A stretch of 64,000 nucleotides of DNA from positions 8,432,001-8,496,000 of the forward strand of contig NC_060259.1 in NCBI RefSeq assembly GCF_921293095.1. The letters run 5' to 3'. Source of the stretch: Ischnura elegans (Eukaryota; Arthropoda; Insecta; Odonata; Coenagrionidae). Positions 32,831 to 44,972 of the stretch are shown one piece after another; the first letter of the stretch is position 1; the number at the start of each line of letters is the position of its first letter. Made by a program: the position numbers and the translations under genes. The notes beneath the pieces are model-generated. The model was not told the origin of the DNA, did no database searches, and worked only from the letters and a program-made list of their open reading frames with translations.

Positions 32831-34425
32831 ACTCAGGATTTTAGCCAGGTCAAATGCATCAAAAACGACGATCACCAGATACTACGAGACCCACCTGCCA
32901 TCCTTCGGCGCTGGAGAGAACACTTCTCGGCCATCTGTAACACAGAATTTCCCCACCCACCGATCATTAGCGCGGACCCTATATCCGGACCTGTGCAACA
33001 CATCAGTGAAGCTGAGGTAGCCGCCGCTATCAAGGTGATGAAGAATGGAAAGGCAACGGGCCCTGACGACATTCCAGCGGAAGTGTGGAAGCTACTTGGC
33101 CGCAACGGCGTTGTCATCCTCGCCGAGTTATTTAACAACATCATCATTGACAACGAAGTTCCCAACTCCTGGCAGACCAGCATAACTGTGCCCATCTGGA
33201 AGGGTAAAGGCGACGTTGCGGAATGCTCCAACTACCGCCCGATCCGGCTTTTATGCCACGCCATGAAAATATTCGAAAGAGTGATTGATGCTAGGCTCAG
33301 ACACATTGTTCACATCACACCCAACCAGTGTGGATTTGTAAAGGGGACTGGCACAACAGATGCAATACACGCAGCTAGGCTGCTCTTGGAGAGGCACCGA
33401 GAGAAGAGCAAGCCAGTGCATATGTCTTTCCTTGATCTGGAGAAGGCTTTCGATCGCGTGCCACACGACCTTATCTGGCATGCCCTCAGATCTCACGACG
33501 TCCCTGAAGTCTACGTGTCATGGGTGAAGCTTCTCTACACCAACGTCACCAGCTCCGTCCGTTGCCCATCAGGAATATCACCGCCTTTGCATGGACACAC
33601 TCACGGCCTGTCTCCAAGAATCACATCCTTGGTCACTACTGTTCGCCGATGATGTCTTCCTTGCCAGCACCACCAGACCCGAATTACAGCAGCGAACTCA
33701 ACTATGGAAGGTACGACTCGACAACTATGGGTTGCGATTAAACATCAAGAAGACTGAGTACATGGAGTGTGGGCCTCAAACCGATGGCACGATCAGCATC
33801 GACGACGACCTTGAAAAGGTCGAGAAGTTTAAATATTTGGGCTCTGTCATCAGCAACGATGGAAGCACAACCGCCAGCGCACGAGCTCGAATCAATGCAA
33901 CATGGCTGAAATGGCGCCAAGTGACTGGCGCATTGTGCGACTGTCGAATGCCCGAACGATTCAGGGCCAAAGTATACAAGACCGTAGTCTGCCCAGTGGC
34001 CCTATATGGAGCAGAATGTTGGCCAGCCACAGCAAATCAAGAGCAGGCCATGCATGTCATGGAAATGAGGATGCTGTGATGGATCCTAGGCATCTCCCGC
34101 CTGGATCACATCAGGAATGAAGACATTCGGAAAAGAATGGGAGTTGCATCGATCACAGACAAGATGCGGGAGGCTCGACTGCGGTGGTATGGGCATGTGG
34201 TGCGTAGTGATGAGAACTCCGTGGCCAAAACAGCAATGCGGCTGAGTACTGAAGGACGCCGACCACGAGGACGACCAAAGATGTGCTGGCTCGACAAAAT
34301 TAAGGCGGACATGAAGACCATCAACGCCACGTCAGCAGACGCCCTGGATCGAGCCAAGTGGAGAAGGCTTTGCAGAAAAGCGGACCCTGCAATAGCGCGG
34401 GACAAACGCTAGGATGAAGAAGAAG
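32831..34425 (+). mobile_element. 5'-truncated LINE inserted into the RTE element
   Basis: The insertion is bracketed by a perfect 17-bp duplication ATCTACTCATTACCCTA (32814-32830 and 34426-34442). It begins inside the reverse transcriptase (5' truncation) and ends in a short GATGAAGAAGAAG tail. Orientation is opposite to the host element. Removal of the insertion and one copy of the duplication rejoins the host frame. Confidence 0.9.
32833..34412 (+). pseudogene. Reverse transcriptase of the inserted LINE (broken)
   Basis: Opens with LRDPPAILRRWREHFSAICN, NGKATGPDDIPAEVWKLLG and SFLDLEKAFDRVPHDLIW (RT motif A Asp). A deletion near 33575-33600 removes the segment that normally carries the QGxxLSP motif and shifts the frame; it continues with LLFADDVFLAST (catalytic Asp pair) and LYGAECWPATANQE. 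A TGA at 34077-34079 interrupts it before the final REARLRWYGHVVRSDE and GRPKMCWLDKI part, ending at 34412. Same broad RTE-like type as its host but a different family. Confidence 0.85.
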
Positions 34426-34442
34426 ATCTACTCATTACCCTA

Positions 34443-36557
34443 CCCATATTAACCAGAATATTTTTCAAATCCTTCTCTGTTTCTGCTAAAACGGCCATGT
34501 CATCGGCAAATCTTAGCATGCTAATTTTTTCTCCATGGATATTCACTCCCAATTCCTTTTCTTTGATTTCATCAATGGCTTTTTCAATGTAAACGTTGAA
34601 AATTACGGGTGACAAGCACTCCTTTCTTAATTCTTGCTTCTTCACAGCTGGGCCCTGATTTTATCACGGCTACTTGGTTTTTGTATAAACTGTGGATGAT
34701 TCTTCTGTCATTATAAAGAACCCCAATTTCCTTTAGGATTCCAAGCATTGTGCTCCAATCCACGTTGTCAAATGCTTTCTCTAAGTCCACAAACGCAACG
34801 AATGTTGGCTTGTTCTTTTCCATTCTCTTCTCAATGAGCAGTCTTAGGGCCAATATTGCTTCCCTTGTGCCTTTGTTTTTTCTGAATCCAAATTGGTCCT
34901 CATCCAAGTACTCTTCTGCTTTTCGTTCTATTCTTCTATAGATGATCCTTGTCAGTATCTTTGACGCATGTGTAGTAAGGCTAATGGTCCTAAAATCTTC
35001 GCACTTCTCCGCTCTTTTCTTCTTAGGAATAGGGATTATAATGTTCCTCTCGAAATCCTTTGATATCTCACCTGTCGTATACATTTCACTAATGATTTTG
35101 TATAGCTGGTTCAATGTCTTCTCTCCTGAATTTTCAATTAGTTCTGCAGGAATGTCATCAATGCCAGACGCTTTATTTATTCTGAGGTCTCTTACAGCCG
35201 CATCAAATTCCGATCTTAAAATTGGGGCTCCCATGTCATCGGCATCCACTTCCCTATCGTTTTCGATAGCATTAGTTCTGAGGAGACTTCCTTTGTACAA
35301 ATCTTCCAGATATTCCTTCCATCTCTTCCCTTTTTCTTCGTTTTCAATCAATAGTTCTCCATTTTTGTCCCTAAGGGTATTACATCTTACGCCCCTTTCC
35401 TTAAAGTGGTTCCTCACTATCCTATAAGCGGCCTCTACTTTTCCATGTTTAAGATTGTTTTGCACGTCTTCACAAATGCTTTTCATCCACGTTTCTCTAG
35501 CCTTCCACGCTTTACGACATATTTCGTTCCTTATTCTCTTGTAACGATTCGGTCCTTCCTCTGTTTTCGCAGCCTTGTATTTTCTTCTTTCTTCAATGAG
35601 ATCTAATACTTCCTGCGTGATCCATGGTTTTTTCATAACGACTCTTCTTTAACCAAGAACTTCCTCAGCTGCCGCCTGCAGACCACTTCTAATGGTTTTC
35701 CAACTCTCTTCCATTGATTTGTTGGTCGTATCCTCCCCTATTTTATTTTCTACAGCCTCTTTAAAAGCCAGTTGATGCTGAACCTCCCTCAATTTTTCAA
35801 CCTGCCATATGTTTTTCACGGCTTTCTTCAACTTTTTAAATTTAAGGTGGCATTTCATCATAACTAAGTTATGGTCACTATCGATATCTGCCCCTGGATA
35901 ACTTTTGCAGTCCTTCACCTGGTCCTGAGTCTTTGTTTCACTAGAATGTAGTCGATTTGGAATCTTCTATGGTCTCCTGGCATCTTCCACGTGTATCTTC
36001 TTCGCAGGGGATTTTTGGAATAAGTGTTGGCAACCACTAGCCTGTGCTCCGTGCAGAATTCAAGTAGCCTTTCTCCTCTTTCATTTCGGTTACCCAACCC
36101 ATATTTCCCAGTTATTATTCCGTCTTGACCTTCGCCGACGACAGCGTTCGTCACCTAAAATAATAAGATTTTCTTCCCCTCTTACCTGCTTGATAACTTC
36201 CGCTATATCTTGGTAGACATCTTCTACTTCTTCGTCTTCATAATCTGACGTAGGCATGTAAACCTGTACCACTACAGTAGCTACGGGTTTAGTATCTATC
36301 TTCACCATTACTATCCTTTCATTAAACTGCAGGTAGCTTTTAACATGCATCCCGGCGCTCTTTCTAAGCATTATGCCTACTCCAGCATTACCATTTAGCG
36401 ATCCCGTGTGTATCATTCTGTAGCTTCCACTCCAAAAGTCTCCTTCCTGGGGCCACTTCATTTCGCTGATGCCTAATACATCGAGGTTCATTCTTCGCAT
36501 CTCCACCTTCAAGTTCTCTAGCTTACCGCAGGTACGAAGTGATCTGTTCCTATCCAT
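34443..36557 (-). pseudogene. RTE endonuclease and N-terminal reverse transcriptase (broken)
   Basis: From 36557 downward: AP endonuclease start LDVLGISEMKWP and VYMPTSDYEDEE, then ILGD; a frameshift near 36120-36150; VVGEGQDGIITGKYGLGNRN, YTWKMPGDHRRFQIDYILVK; a shift near 35916; DIDSDHNLVMMKCHLKFKKL (catalytic SDH) to about 35649; stop and restart at 35636 with the linker, RT fingers (KASGIDDIPAELIENS, IIPIPKKKRAEKCEDFRTIS), FRKNKGTREAI and VDLEKAFDNVDW; a further shift near 34600-34650; then SPVIFNVYIEKAI and MLRFADDMAVLAE to the insertion site. At least four breaks, so inactive. Confidence 0.85.
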
Positions 36558-37210
36558 AACATTCTATCTCGTTTGACCGATGTACCCTCTCGAGTAGTCC
36601 CCGCTCCGAGATCCGAATGGGGGACTAGTTTACCTCCGGAATATTTTACCCGAGAGAATTCCATCATGTCATTATATAAATTGAGTGGAGTAGCTGTGAC
36701 TCCTCAGGATGATAATGTGGTGGTTTCCCCTTGCCTTCCACATCGCAGTACTACAGCCGTTAAAGTAAATGTTACCACGCCCGTAGTGGAATGTGTGTCG
36801 CTGTACCGACCAGTATGGTCTCCACCTTCGCACATGTGAAGAAGAGCTGCTGCCCTCTCCCCCGGGTGATGACAGGCATAATTGTTGGCGACCCCCAGTC
36901 GCCAAGTCACGGTATCTTCACAGGTTTTGGTATCTTTTAAATGGTCTACTTTACCCAAGGGTAGCCCAATACCCCCTCAGAATACCGCCGCTTTTTGTCC
37001 ACGACTGCTTATTCGACGAGAGAACTCGCTTATCTCGCCGCTAACCTCTATATCTAAAGGTCGACCCACCATCTGCAACCCGGTGGACGCACTCGGTGGC
37101 TTTAAACTCAGCAGCGAGGAGGAGAGGAGAAGAGCAGATGAGCAGAGGAGAAGAGGAGCAAGGAAAGAAAAAATGGCAGTGATGCAGAATCCCTGCTTGA
37201 TGCTTCACAC

Positions 37211-40200
37211 TGTGTCTTAGGTTTCCCTACCAAACGCCATCAGCGTTACGATTTACCGCTAACAGAGTTGTCGCATAGTATAACTGTACAATAAATCTTG
37301 ATCTACATTGTTTAAATAATCTGCTCTCTTATAGGCAGGCTAGGAATAAATTTCAGAATTTCTAACAAATGATCTTAAGTTTTATACATTACTGAAAGGA
37401 AGTATGCCAAGAATGAATCTGCATTCTGAAAGCAGGGATGGGCTTTAATGAAATGTACTTCATGCTTAAGAGTTTCAACACCATAGTTAAAATTATAATG
37501 GATGATAAGAAAGCCTAAAAGATACACAAAATTAACAACAATTCAGAGAAGGGATTCAGAACCATTAACCTTATTATGGAAACTGAAGCAGAGCATATGA
37601 GAAAATAATTTGCAAAGGGCGACTAGAAAATGAAATAGATAGAGCATTATGGCAAATGAAGTAATGAAAATTTGTCAGAATGAGAGCATCCCAGAAAGAG
37701 TTCAATAAAGTCAAGTGTGAGGAAGAAGGCCTTCAATCAAATTATAAACTCAAGAAGAGGAGAACAAATAGAAGAATGTGAAGATGGTTAAAGCCAATTG
37801 CAAGATGACTGGATTAACAAAAAACCAGAAGAGATTATGGATTAAAGATGGAGAATATCAATTTGAGAAGTAGAATCACTTAACAAATGGCATTACCCGG
37901 CAGTGTACGGCTGCAGTGACGAGATGTTAGGAAGGGATTGCCATTTTGCATCTGCAGAAAGCTACATAATTACATGCACCTCTCATTGAAAAATAGATGG
38001 ACAGTTTTGATAAGTATACCATACCATGTCACATGGGGGAGAAATATAGTCAGCGTGCAAAGGAGACGAAAGTGAGCTACCAACAGTCAAGGTTTGGATC
38101 TGGAAGAGGTGAAGGGTTCGGGAATGAAAAACAAGAGAAAGTGCAATCAGTATAAAAGGTTTGAGGATGTGGAGGCCCAGAATAGGGGGAAGGTATGTGG
38201 GTGAGAAAAGTAATGGAGAAAATAGACTATGGCACTAGAGCATGTTGAAGACAAGTAGGACATATACCAAGAGGAAATAGCCAACCTTCAGCAGGTGACT
38301 TCTCAGAGCTTTCAACAAAATCAGCCTTTGCCTCAAGAGTCTTGAAAGATGGCTTAATAAAATTGTTCTACATACATGGAAAAGAGGAGAGTAACATTGT
38401 AAACCAAATAAGTGATAGCCCATTTGGAGAAATACACAGTTGAACATAGAAAACTAACCACTAATCCAAGACTTTCCAGATTCCAGGATTCTCTGTAAGA
38501 CAAGGGAAGAAAACCATAGTCCAGGGGACTTTTGGGAGTCATTAAAAATTATATGAGGTGAGGCATGGAGGTGAGTGGTGAATTCAACTGTAGAGTCCGA
38601 ATCCCAGGTGAAGCCTTCAAACACCACCAAACAAAAATCCTCCTCCAGCGAAAGGTGGTCCGAAAGCGAAAGCGCGTGCATTCAACCATACATGTGAAAA
38701 ACTCGCATGACTTTTTGGCTTGGTTGAGCTTCACCCTCACCTATCCAAAGCAACCCTAGGCTAGAAGCACTGAGTGAAGGACCCACTTTTCATGCCAATG
38801 GTACCTTTAATGCCATATAGTAAATAGCATATCTTCTATCCCCAATATGAAATTTACAGCTAGCATTAATTTTTTGGACAAACACTTATTTCTACTGTTT
38901 CTTCTTCGAAGTTAGTTCCATCACTCTGACATTATTTTTCTAACTTTTCCAGGACTTTAGGAAACTGCTCTGTGGATTGATCTTGAGATAGATATGTACT
39001 GAGAAAAACGAAAATATTTAAGAGTTCATGGGAAGTTGTTCCAGTCACTAGCCTACTCCCACACAAACTCCTGGATTGCAATACAGTACTCCATTTCCTT
39101 TTCCCTCTTTGAACCCTGACATTGTCACAGACAGCTGAGAGTAAAGATAGCCACCTCAAAAAAAAAGTTGACAATGTCTAAAAAATGTAGCCTCAAAGGC
39201 TGAAAAAGAATACATTCCTCTGTTTCTTAACATGATGTAGCAAGGAAATATGAGTTTCTAAGTTTTCAAGGTTATACGCTCATCTTCAAAGCTTTGGGAA
39301 ATTCCTGGATAAGATGCTGAACCTTCCCGCCTAAGTAATACTTATTCCAACCAAATTCCTCATAGTTTCTTAAATAAGGTTTGGCTAAAATTAATGATTT
39401 GAAGATGTTGTGCTAAAAAGAATTGCGTAATTCATGATGTAATATTAGGAGATTCTAATTCTTCTTCACTGGAGAAACTTAAGAAACTTCTCCATTTGTT
39501 TATTATTACATTTTCTAGTAATTTATGGCAATTTCTACAATCTGCTCTCAATTACAAGGAAAAGGGAATAAAAAGGATATCAAAATGATTAAAGCCCAAT
39601 GCTTCATGCTACGTGAGAGTAACTCAAAACACCCTCGCTAATGCCAACATGCAATAATTTAGTTGGAGAAACCAATATGTAACAAGCAAGGAACAGGACC
39701 ATCAACACAAAAATATGCTCAATGGAATTTATATTAATTTCATAGCTTTAAAGGAGGCTGAGGTGTGGCCGCAAAGGGTTAATTTTGTTGCTAAATGCTC
39801 AAGTGTCAGTCATGGTCTTGATGATTTGTGGGAATGTAGCAATAGTGTTTGAATGCTGAAAGATGCCTCTTGAATGTTATTTAAGAAGGGCAATTTGAAG
39901 GATTATTTTCTATAGAAGTGTAATATACATATGTAGTTTATTTAGATAATTTTAAGCCATGCTAAGCACAGTATTTAAGGTATTTGAAACAGCGAACAAA
40001 TGATGAACATAATAGCATGATGACACAAGGAGTGCTTAGGGAAAATATTCGATAGATCAGAATTGACACTCTCAGTTAAGGAACAAACACTACCTCAGTG
40101 CACATCAGCTGACAAAATGAACCACAACTCGTTTTCAGGTTTAATGGTGAGATATAGGAAGGTATAACTCATGCACAATCAAGCTTTTTGGTACGTCTAA

Positions 40201-41439
40201 CAGCATAGTTGAGTTGTTTACAACTACATACATCGACCCATCGATCACTTGAAAGCTTGTAAGAAGGAGAGTCATGATACGATGCCTTTGCACAGTGAGT
40301 GAGAGCAGAAGTAAACTGAAGAGATAGAGCGCATTACTTTACTTGTCTGAATTTCCCATCTCAGTCCCTCTGAGCCACATGGAGCGTACTGCATTCTCCA
40401 GCTAGCAATCAGGGGTCACCTCACCACCTCAGGGGTGGCTAGTGTTGAACTACAGCAGAAGATCGATCATCCAGAAACCTAAATAATGGAAGGTTTACAG
40501 GAGTTTTTCCAATTTTCTATTTTTTAAAGTTAGGTTGCCAAAATATGCCTATCCAAATGGTTTAATTTCCACCTTAGAGCCTGGCTGTCTTCACGCCAAC
40601 TCCACAAAAACTAGTCAACTAATTAGCCATTTTCTTACACAAAATATATCCTAATTTGACTTGAGATACGAAGATGTGGTGATTCTACGCAATAGAATTC
40701 ACAGCACCAACATGCGATGTCTGTTCCTCAAACTTTCCAGACTTTATTAGAAGAGACAATGGAAATGGGAGGAGGTTTCATTGTGCACGCTGCACATTTC
40801 TTAAAATCTACCCGAGGAGATCCGCACTTTTATGAAAATTATTTCTTTTCCTTCTTGAAATATGATTGTTTATTTTTTCATCCATTGAGCTCCAAATGTT
40901 GTGAAGAGGAACTGTACCTATGTCTTTCACCTACATGCACTCATTTCACAGCAGTGAGAATCAACATTTTGTTCAAGACATGTTTCTTCAGATGCCGTTT
41001 TCGGAAGTGAAAGCACTCTTTTCCGGTTAGAGATTCATCTTTTTTGGAAAATCCAAAAGTGAAATAGCCAGTTGCTTCAAGTTTGCAGTAGTTTTTATAT
41101 CAGATATGCCAATCCCTTTTAACAAGTAGATGTTCTCAAAACATTTTTAACACTTCCTTAAGGACCGTGTTTGAAACCTGGGATTGAGATAAGCAGTACT
41201 ATGAGAGGAGTGAAGAACCAGCCTGCATTACATTCTTCAGTTGGTCATGAGGTAGGTGACCTGCGCCGCAAAGGAACCTCTCTCCGAATGAGTCATTCCA
41301 ACTAATTTAAGATTGTTTATGAAGTAAATGCCAAGTGGTTTCTACTCAGTACTCATGTTCTCCACACTTAATAGATTACTTGCAACTACTCATATTAGAG
41401 TTAAGAATTAAAATTCACAATTGGTTCTTATTTATGTTA
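37211..41439. other. Long stretch without recognised gene
   Basis: AT-rich with purine-rich tracts on the plus strand (37400-38250). I looked for upstream HSPA14-like exons on the minus strand and found none I could defend. 38540-38760 is a GC-richer patch of unknown origin. Confidence 0.4.
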
Positions 41440-41850
41440 TGCGAACAATAATTACAGCTCCAAATGTATTTGAAATACAAAATACATTTGACTTGGGCAT
41501 TTGAAAAACCAACTACAAAATAGTATTACATATGCCTTTTAAAATCCAAAATACATTTGTATGGAAACTAAGAGATCTTAAAAATAACCTTCCTTGGCAT
41601 GCTACAGATAGTTGAACACATGAAGAAAACTTTTCTAACCCAATACACAGTAATCTCTGAAGCATAATGTTACAGAAGTGTTATCAGAGCTACTTCAAAA
41701 GTTTTTACAAATGAATTTTTTATTTTAGAATGGGAAAATACCAGAAATCTGTAGTTGAAATACAAGATACATTCAGGTCTTGTATTTGAAATAAAAAATA
41801 AAAATTTCAAATGTATTTCAAATACATATTTTAAAATACTTGTACACCCA
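41440..41850. repeat. AT-rich palindromic repeat (AAATACATTTG words)
   Basis: The words CAAATGTATTTGAAATAC and AAAATACATTTG recur in both orientations at 41456-41500, 41545-41570, 41750-41785 and 41795-41850, giving inverted-repeat ends around an AT-rich middle. It resembles foldback-type MITEs. Right after it (41850-41900) GCTTCGCTTAGCGCAAGGGATGCG-like sequence suggests a Tigger/pogo terminus, without a visible partner. Confidence 0.4.
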
Positions 41851-42730
41851 TGCTTCGCTTAGCGCAAGGGATGCGTTCAATGGGGTCTTTGCACTTTGAA
41901 TTCGTGTAATTCGAGACCATTTTAACATTGGGAAGATAGTGATGCGTTCCCGGAGGCATTGGTGTTGGGTATCGAATTTCCTATAAATCAAATATATTCC
42001 TACTATTGGCCTTAGAAAACCTTATTTATAAAAACATTTATAGTGCAAAATATCTTTAAAGATTGTAGGTAAACATTCAAAGACTTTTTTCCTGTTACAA
42101 ATATTTGTACGTGCTTTAGAAAACAACTCTTATGTCAGCCAGGCCCTTTTGTTTTGAAGCTTCCACCAAGATGTCTAAGAGCAATAACCAGTGGCGGTGC
42201 GTGCGTACACGCACGTTACGAAGTGCACACCCAAAGATGAATGAATTTTAAAAGAAAACTATTCCTCTGTAACGAGAAGGATAAAAATCCTGTCTACATG
42301 TGTAAGAAATATGAGTCTCCGAATGCTACAGCTATCTCCTTTTCGAATCCACCACTCTACAAGTGTGCGATCCCGTGGCATTGCGCCGGTCGCATATTCG
42401 GTTTATGTGATCGCTTATGGGTGCTCCGGCGGGACGAAGTAAGTGAGGGGGGGTGGGGTATGCACTGTTCAAATGGGTGATGGGAGCAGACAAAACAATG
42501 CGAGTGCGCACACGCATATTTTGGTGAGTGACTCACAGGTAGTGTAGTGGTGTAGCTGCCACCAACACTACCTGTGCCCAGGATCAATCGAGTCATCTGT
42601 CTGGCCGTTTTCTACACTACTTCCTCATAGGATGTAACTCATTTTGAAACTTGAAATAATTTACATGCGCGAGGACTACCGGAAAGTCTCTATAGTGTCG
42701 TTGCTCTACTAGGATACATTGTTGGCAATA

Positions 42731-43790
42731 ACATTCAAAACACATTCAGTGAAACAAGTAAACTACTGAAAATTCTGGTGACAATTCCGATGACAACCAG
42801 TGAAGCAGAGAGGTGTTTTTCAACCGTTAACCCTTTTGCGCCGGAACTTCGTTGAGGGAAATTCTTCCTCAATACGAGTCTCTTGAAAGTTTTCTTTACT
42901 CCCCTGTACGAAGCTTTTTCGCGTTGCCTGAAGGCAGTGGTTCCCTCCCGAACAATTTTTGGACCCAACTCAGCGGGGCGCCGATCCCTTTCCTCGGCCT
43001 CTGTCCCAGACCCTAGAAGGATTAAAAGCCCCTTCCTAGCACGAGTCCGCGGTCAACTGGCTAAAATATTAATGCAAAATATATGCAAATATTTGTTGTT
43101 CGCATCGATTTTTTTACATTCAAAATGAATTTTGTGTTTTTTTCTGAGCGTGCAGAAATTTTAAACAAAGTTCTGACGTAGATCTAGACAGATTTAGTAT
43201 ATTTACTAGTTGTTCTATAACTCCGTTGATATTAACGTCAGAATTTTGTTTGAAATTTCAATGTGGTCAGCAAAAAAAGATGAATTCATTTATAGCATTG
43301 GATTTCAAAAGTAAGCAACAAATATTTTTTTGGAAAACACACTGCAAATAACAGTAGTTGACCGCGTGGAGAGGATAGGAAAGGGTCGACCTGAGCGGCC
43401 GAAGAAGGGACTGGGCTCGCGCTAAGGCGGATCGTGAGGGGCGACCGCATCCGAGGGTCTATTGTGTCCGCGACGGTCACTTTTTTCGACCTGTGCCGCA
43501 CAGGCGCGGCATTCGTTGGTTAGGGTAAGAACATTCAGGACGCACTGGTGTGGCATTCGTTGTTTAAGGAAGAAAATCCTCGCCGCACAGGTGCGGCATT
43601 CGGCGCGAAAGGGTTAAGCGCGTTAAAACATTTTTACGTAGCATGATGGACGAGGACAGGCTCACACCTTTGGTGATGTTGTCAATTGAAAAAAAGTTCC
43701 TGGATGGTATCGAAGGTTTCAATGACAAGGTGATAGACAAGTTCACTCAGAAGAAGGAAATTAGAATGAATTTCATCTACCATCACTTGT
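42731..43790 (+). pseudogene. hAT transposase C-terminal dimerisation domain, split by MITE
   Basis: Before the MITE: TFSETSKLLKILVTIPMTTS and EAERCFS; after it: LRSMMDEDRLTPLVMLSIEK, then FNDKVIDKFTQKKEIRMNF and a stop at about 43790. Together they show the hAT dimerisation signature (EAERxFSxLKRxKxxLRSxM). The MITE entered the TTAA between codons for Ser-Thr and Lys-Arg. Upstream catalytic regions are missing. Confidence 0.8.
42831..43613. mobile_element. piggyBac-type MITE inside the hAT element
   Basis: Starts CCCTTTTGCGCCGGAA and ends, reversed, CCCTTTCGCGCCGAAT, flanked by TTAA on both sides (42827-42830 and 43614-43617). TTAA duplication and CCC ends are those of piggyBac. Near the right end the motif CGCA(C/G)..G.GGCATTCG recurs three times at ~45-60 bp spacing (43495-43605). 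GC-richer than its surroundings; no transposase. 56548-56770 begins with a similar CCCTTTCGAGACGGCG terminus next to TTAA and may be a related, incomplete copy. Confidence 0.85.
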
Positions 43791-44114
43791 AAAGGTGTGT
43801 TTAGAATAATTATTTTCATTAGCATGCTAATATTATTTCTATTCATGCAATTTTAAGGGTAGAATGTACCAGTGAAATGTTTTGCTTGCTATGTATTCTA
43901 TTACGACAAAATATGATGCTCATGGATTAACATGATATAATTAAATCATCACATATCTGCTCTAATGCTCACCCTAGATAAATTACCACCAGCCACCACT
44001 GGCAATAACCACCCTTACCTTCTTTCATAGATTCAAATAAAGCCACAGATTTTGAAAAAATAACTGCCTGTGATAGAGGAACATCATTTCACCATTTTTT
44101 ATAAATCCAGGTAA

Positions 44115-44336
44115 TTAGAAGTCTCCGTTTTTTATCCAGCAATAAACTTCGTGTACGTGTTGACCGCTTGGCTGACGGTGTGGTGTGGCTGATGTCACTG
44201 ACGTTTTAACCTCGTCTCTATTCAGCAAAATAGTGCGGACTGTTGGCATCGTGAGCTTAAACTTACATGCAATATCGCTTTGACGCTCAGCATTTTCAAA
44301 GCAATAGATCACTTTCAATGTCTCTTCTAAGTACAT
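44115..44336 (-). pseudogene. pogo/Tigger transposase fragment (HTH domain)
   Basis: Minus-strand frame with TLKVIYCFENAERQSDIACK and FKLTMPTVRTILLNRDEVK, which matches the first CENP-B-type helix-turn-helix of Tigger/pogo transposases (typical: IKVIxxxENGERQSxIARxFxLxxSTVRTIL). The rest of the transposase is not seen. DNA-binding remnant only. Confidence 0.65.
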
Positions 44337-44724
44337 GCTTTTTCTTCATAACCTCTTTTTCTATTCACATTCCTATTTTTTGCTATTGTTCACTTGGTTT
44401 TACCCCATATGGCTCTATCAAAATCACCTTCTACTGCTGAACAACTACCACACTGTATTCCTGAGACACAGAGGGCTAGTGACTGCTGGAAGGGAAAGAA
44501 GCCAATGTGTTTAAAAATCTCTCTCTGACCTTTTTACGTGTTAATGCTATCCATATGCAACTCTGCCACCACTCCATTTCTCCCCCATGAATACATATGA
44601 CCTTGAAGCCTCTAAGCTTGACCCTTTACATGGAAGTCAATTCACCTGATGACCTAGGATGGCAAAAAATAAATCTTAAACCATATTTGTAATATTTCGA
44701 ATCCTGCCGCATGAACGGCATTGA
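44337..44724. other. No gene seen
   Basis: Intergenic DNA between the pogo fragment and the SINE pair; nothing recognised. Confidence 0.4.
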
Positions 44725-44972
44725 AATATACAAGAATTTCCATGAGAAAAAACTCCCCTGGACTGGGAATCGAACCATGGACCTTTGGCTTTCCAGGCAA
44801 CTGTGCAGACTGCACCTAACACTTGAGCCGTACCATGAGCCTCGGTGTAATTGCCATGGGAATTAAAGAACCTGGATAGCGTAGTGGTCTGTGCAGTGGC
44901 CCGGAAAGCCTAAGGTCCATGATTCGATTCCCGGTCCAGGGGAATTTTTTCTCATGGCAATTCTTGTATCAA
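44725..44972. repeat. Head-to-head inverted pair of tRNA-derived SINEs
   Basis: Left copy (about 44725-44830) is on the minus strand and right copy (about 44870-44972) on the plus strand. Both contain GATTCGATTCCCRGTCCAGG (box B) and end with ATTTT(T)TCTCATGG(A/C)AATTCTTG. The plus copy has a box A-like TAGCGTAGTGGT. The two are reverse complements over ~100 bp, with ~45 bp between, so the transcript would fold into a long hairpin. Confidence 0.65.

Larger units (their letters stand above)
32119..37210 (-). mobile_element. RTE-type non-LTR retrotransposon, interrupted
   Basis: Minus-strand LINE with an AP endonuclease and reverse transcriptase related to the endonuclease-reverse transcriptase proteins (RTE clade) common in arthropods. 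The 3' end is a GATGATGATG-type tail at 32119-32130. The body is split at 32830/34426 by another LINE. The 5' boundary is uncertain; sequence upstream of the endonuclease (36560-37210) probably belongs to the element's 5' region. Total without the insertion is about 3.5 kb, close to full length. Confidence 0.75.
42189..44001 (+). mobile_element. hAT element with 8-bp target duplication, MITE inside
   Basis: Starts CAGTGGCGGTGCGTG and ends, reversed, CAGTGGTGGCTGGTG. The perfect 8-bp duplication GCAATAAC flanks it (42181-42188 and 44002-44009). It holds only the C-terminal end of a hAT transposase, so it is an internally deleted, non-autonomous copy of about 1.03 kb once the nested piggyBac-type MITE (42831-43613) is removed. 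Confidence 0.85.

Noticed and set aside
36573-37220. Plus-strand open frames next to the RTE element
   Set aside because: Antisense to the presumed 5' region of the RTE; similar minus-strand frames overlap and none resembles a known protein.
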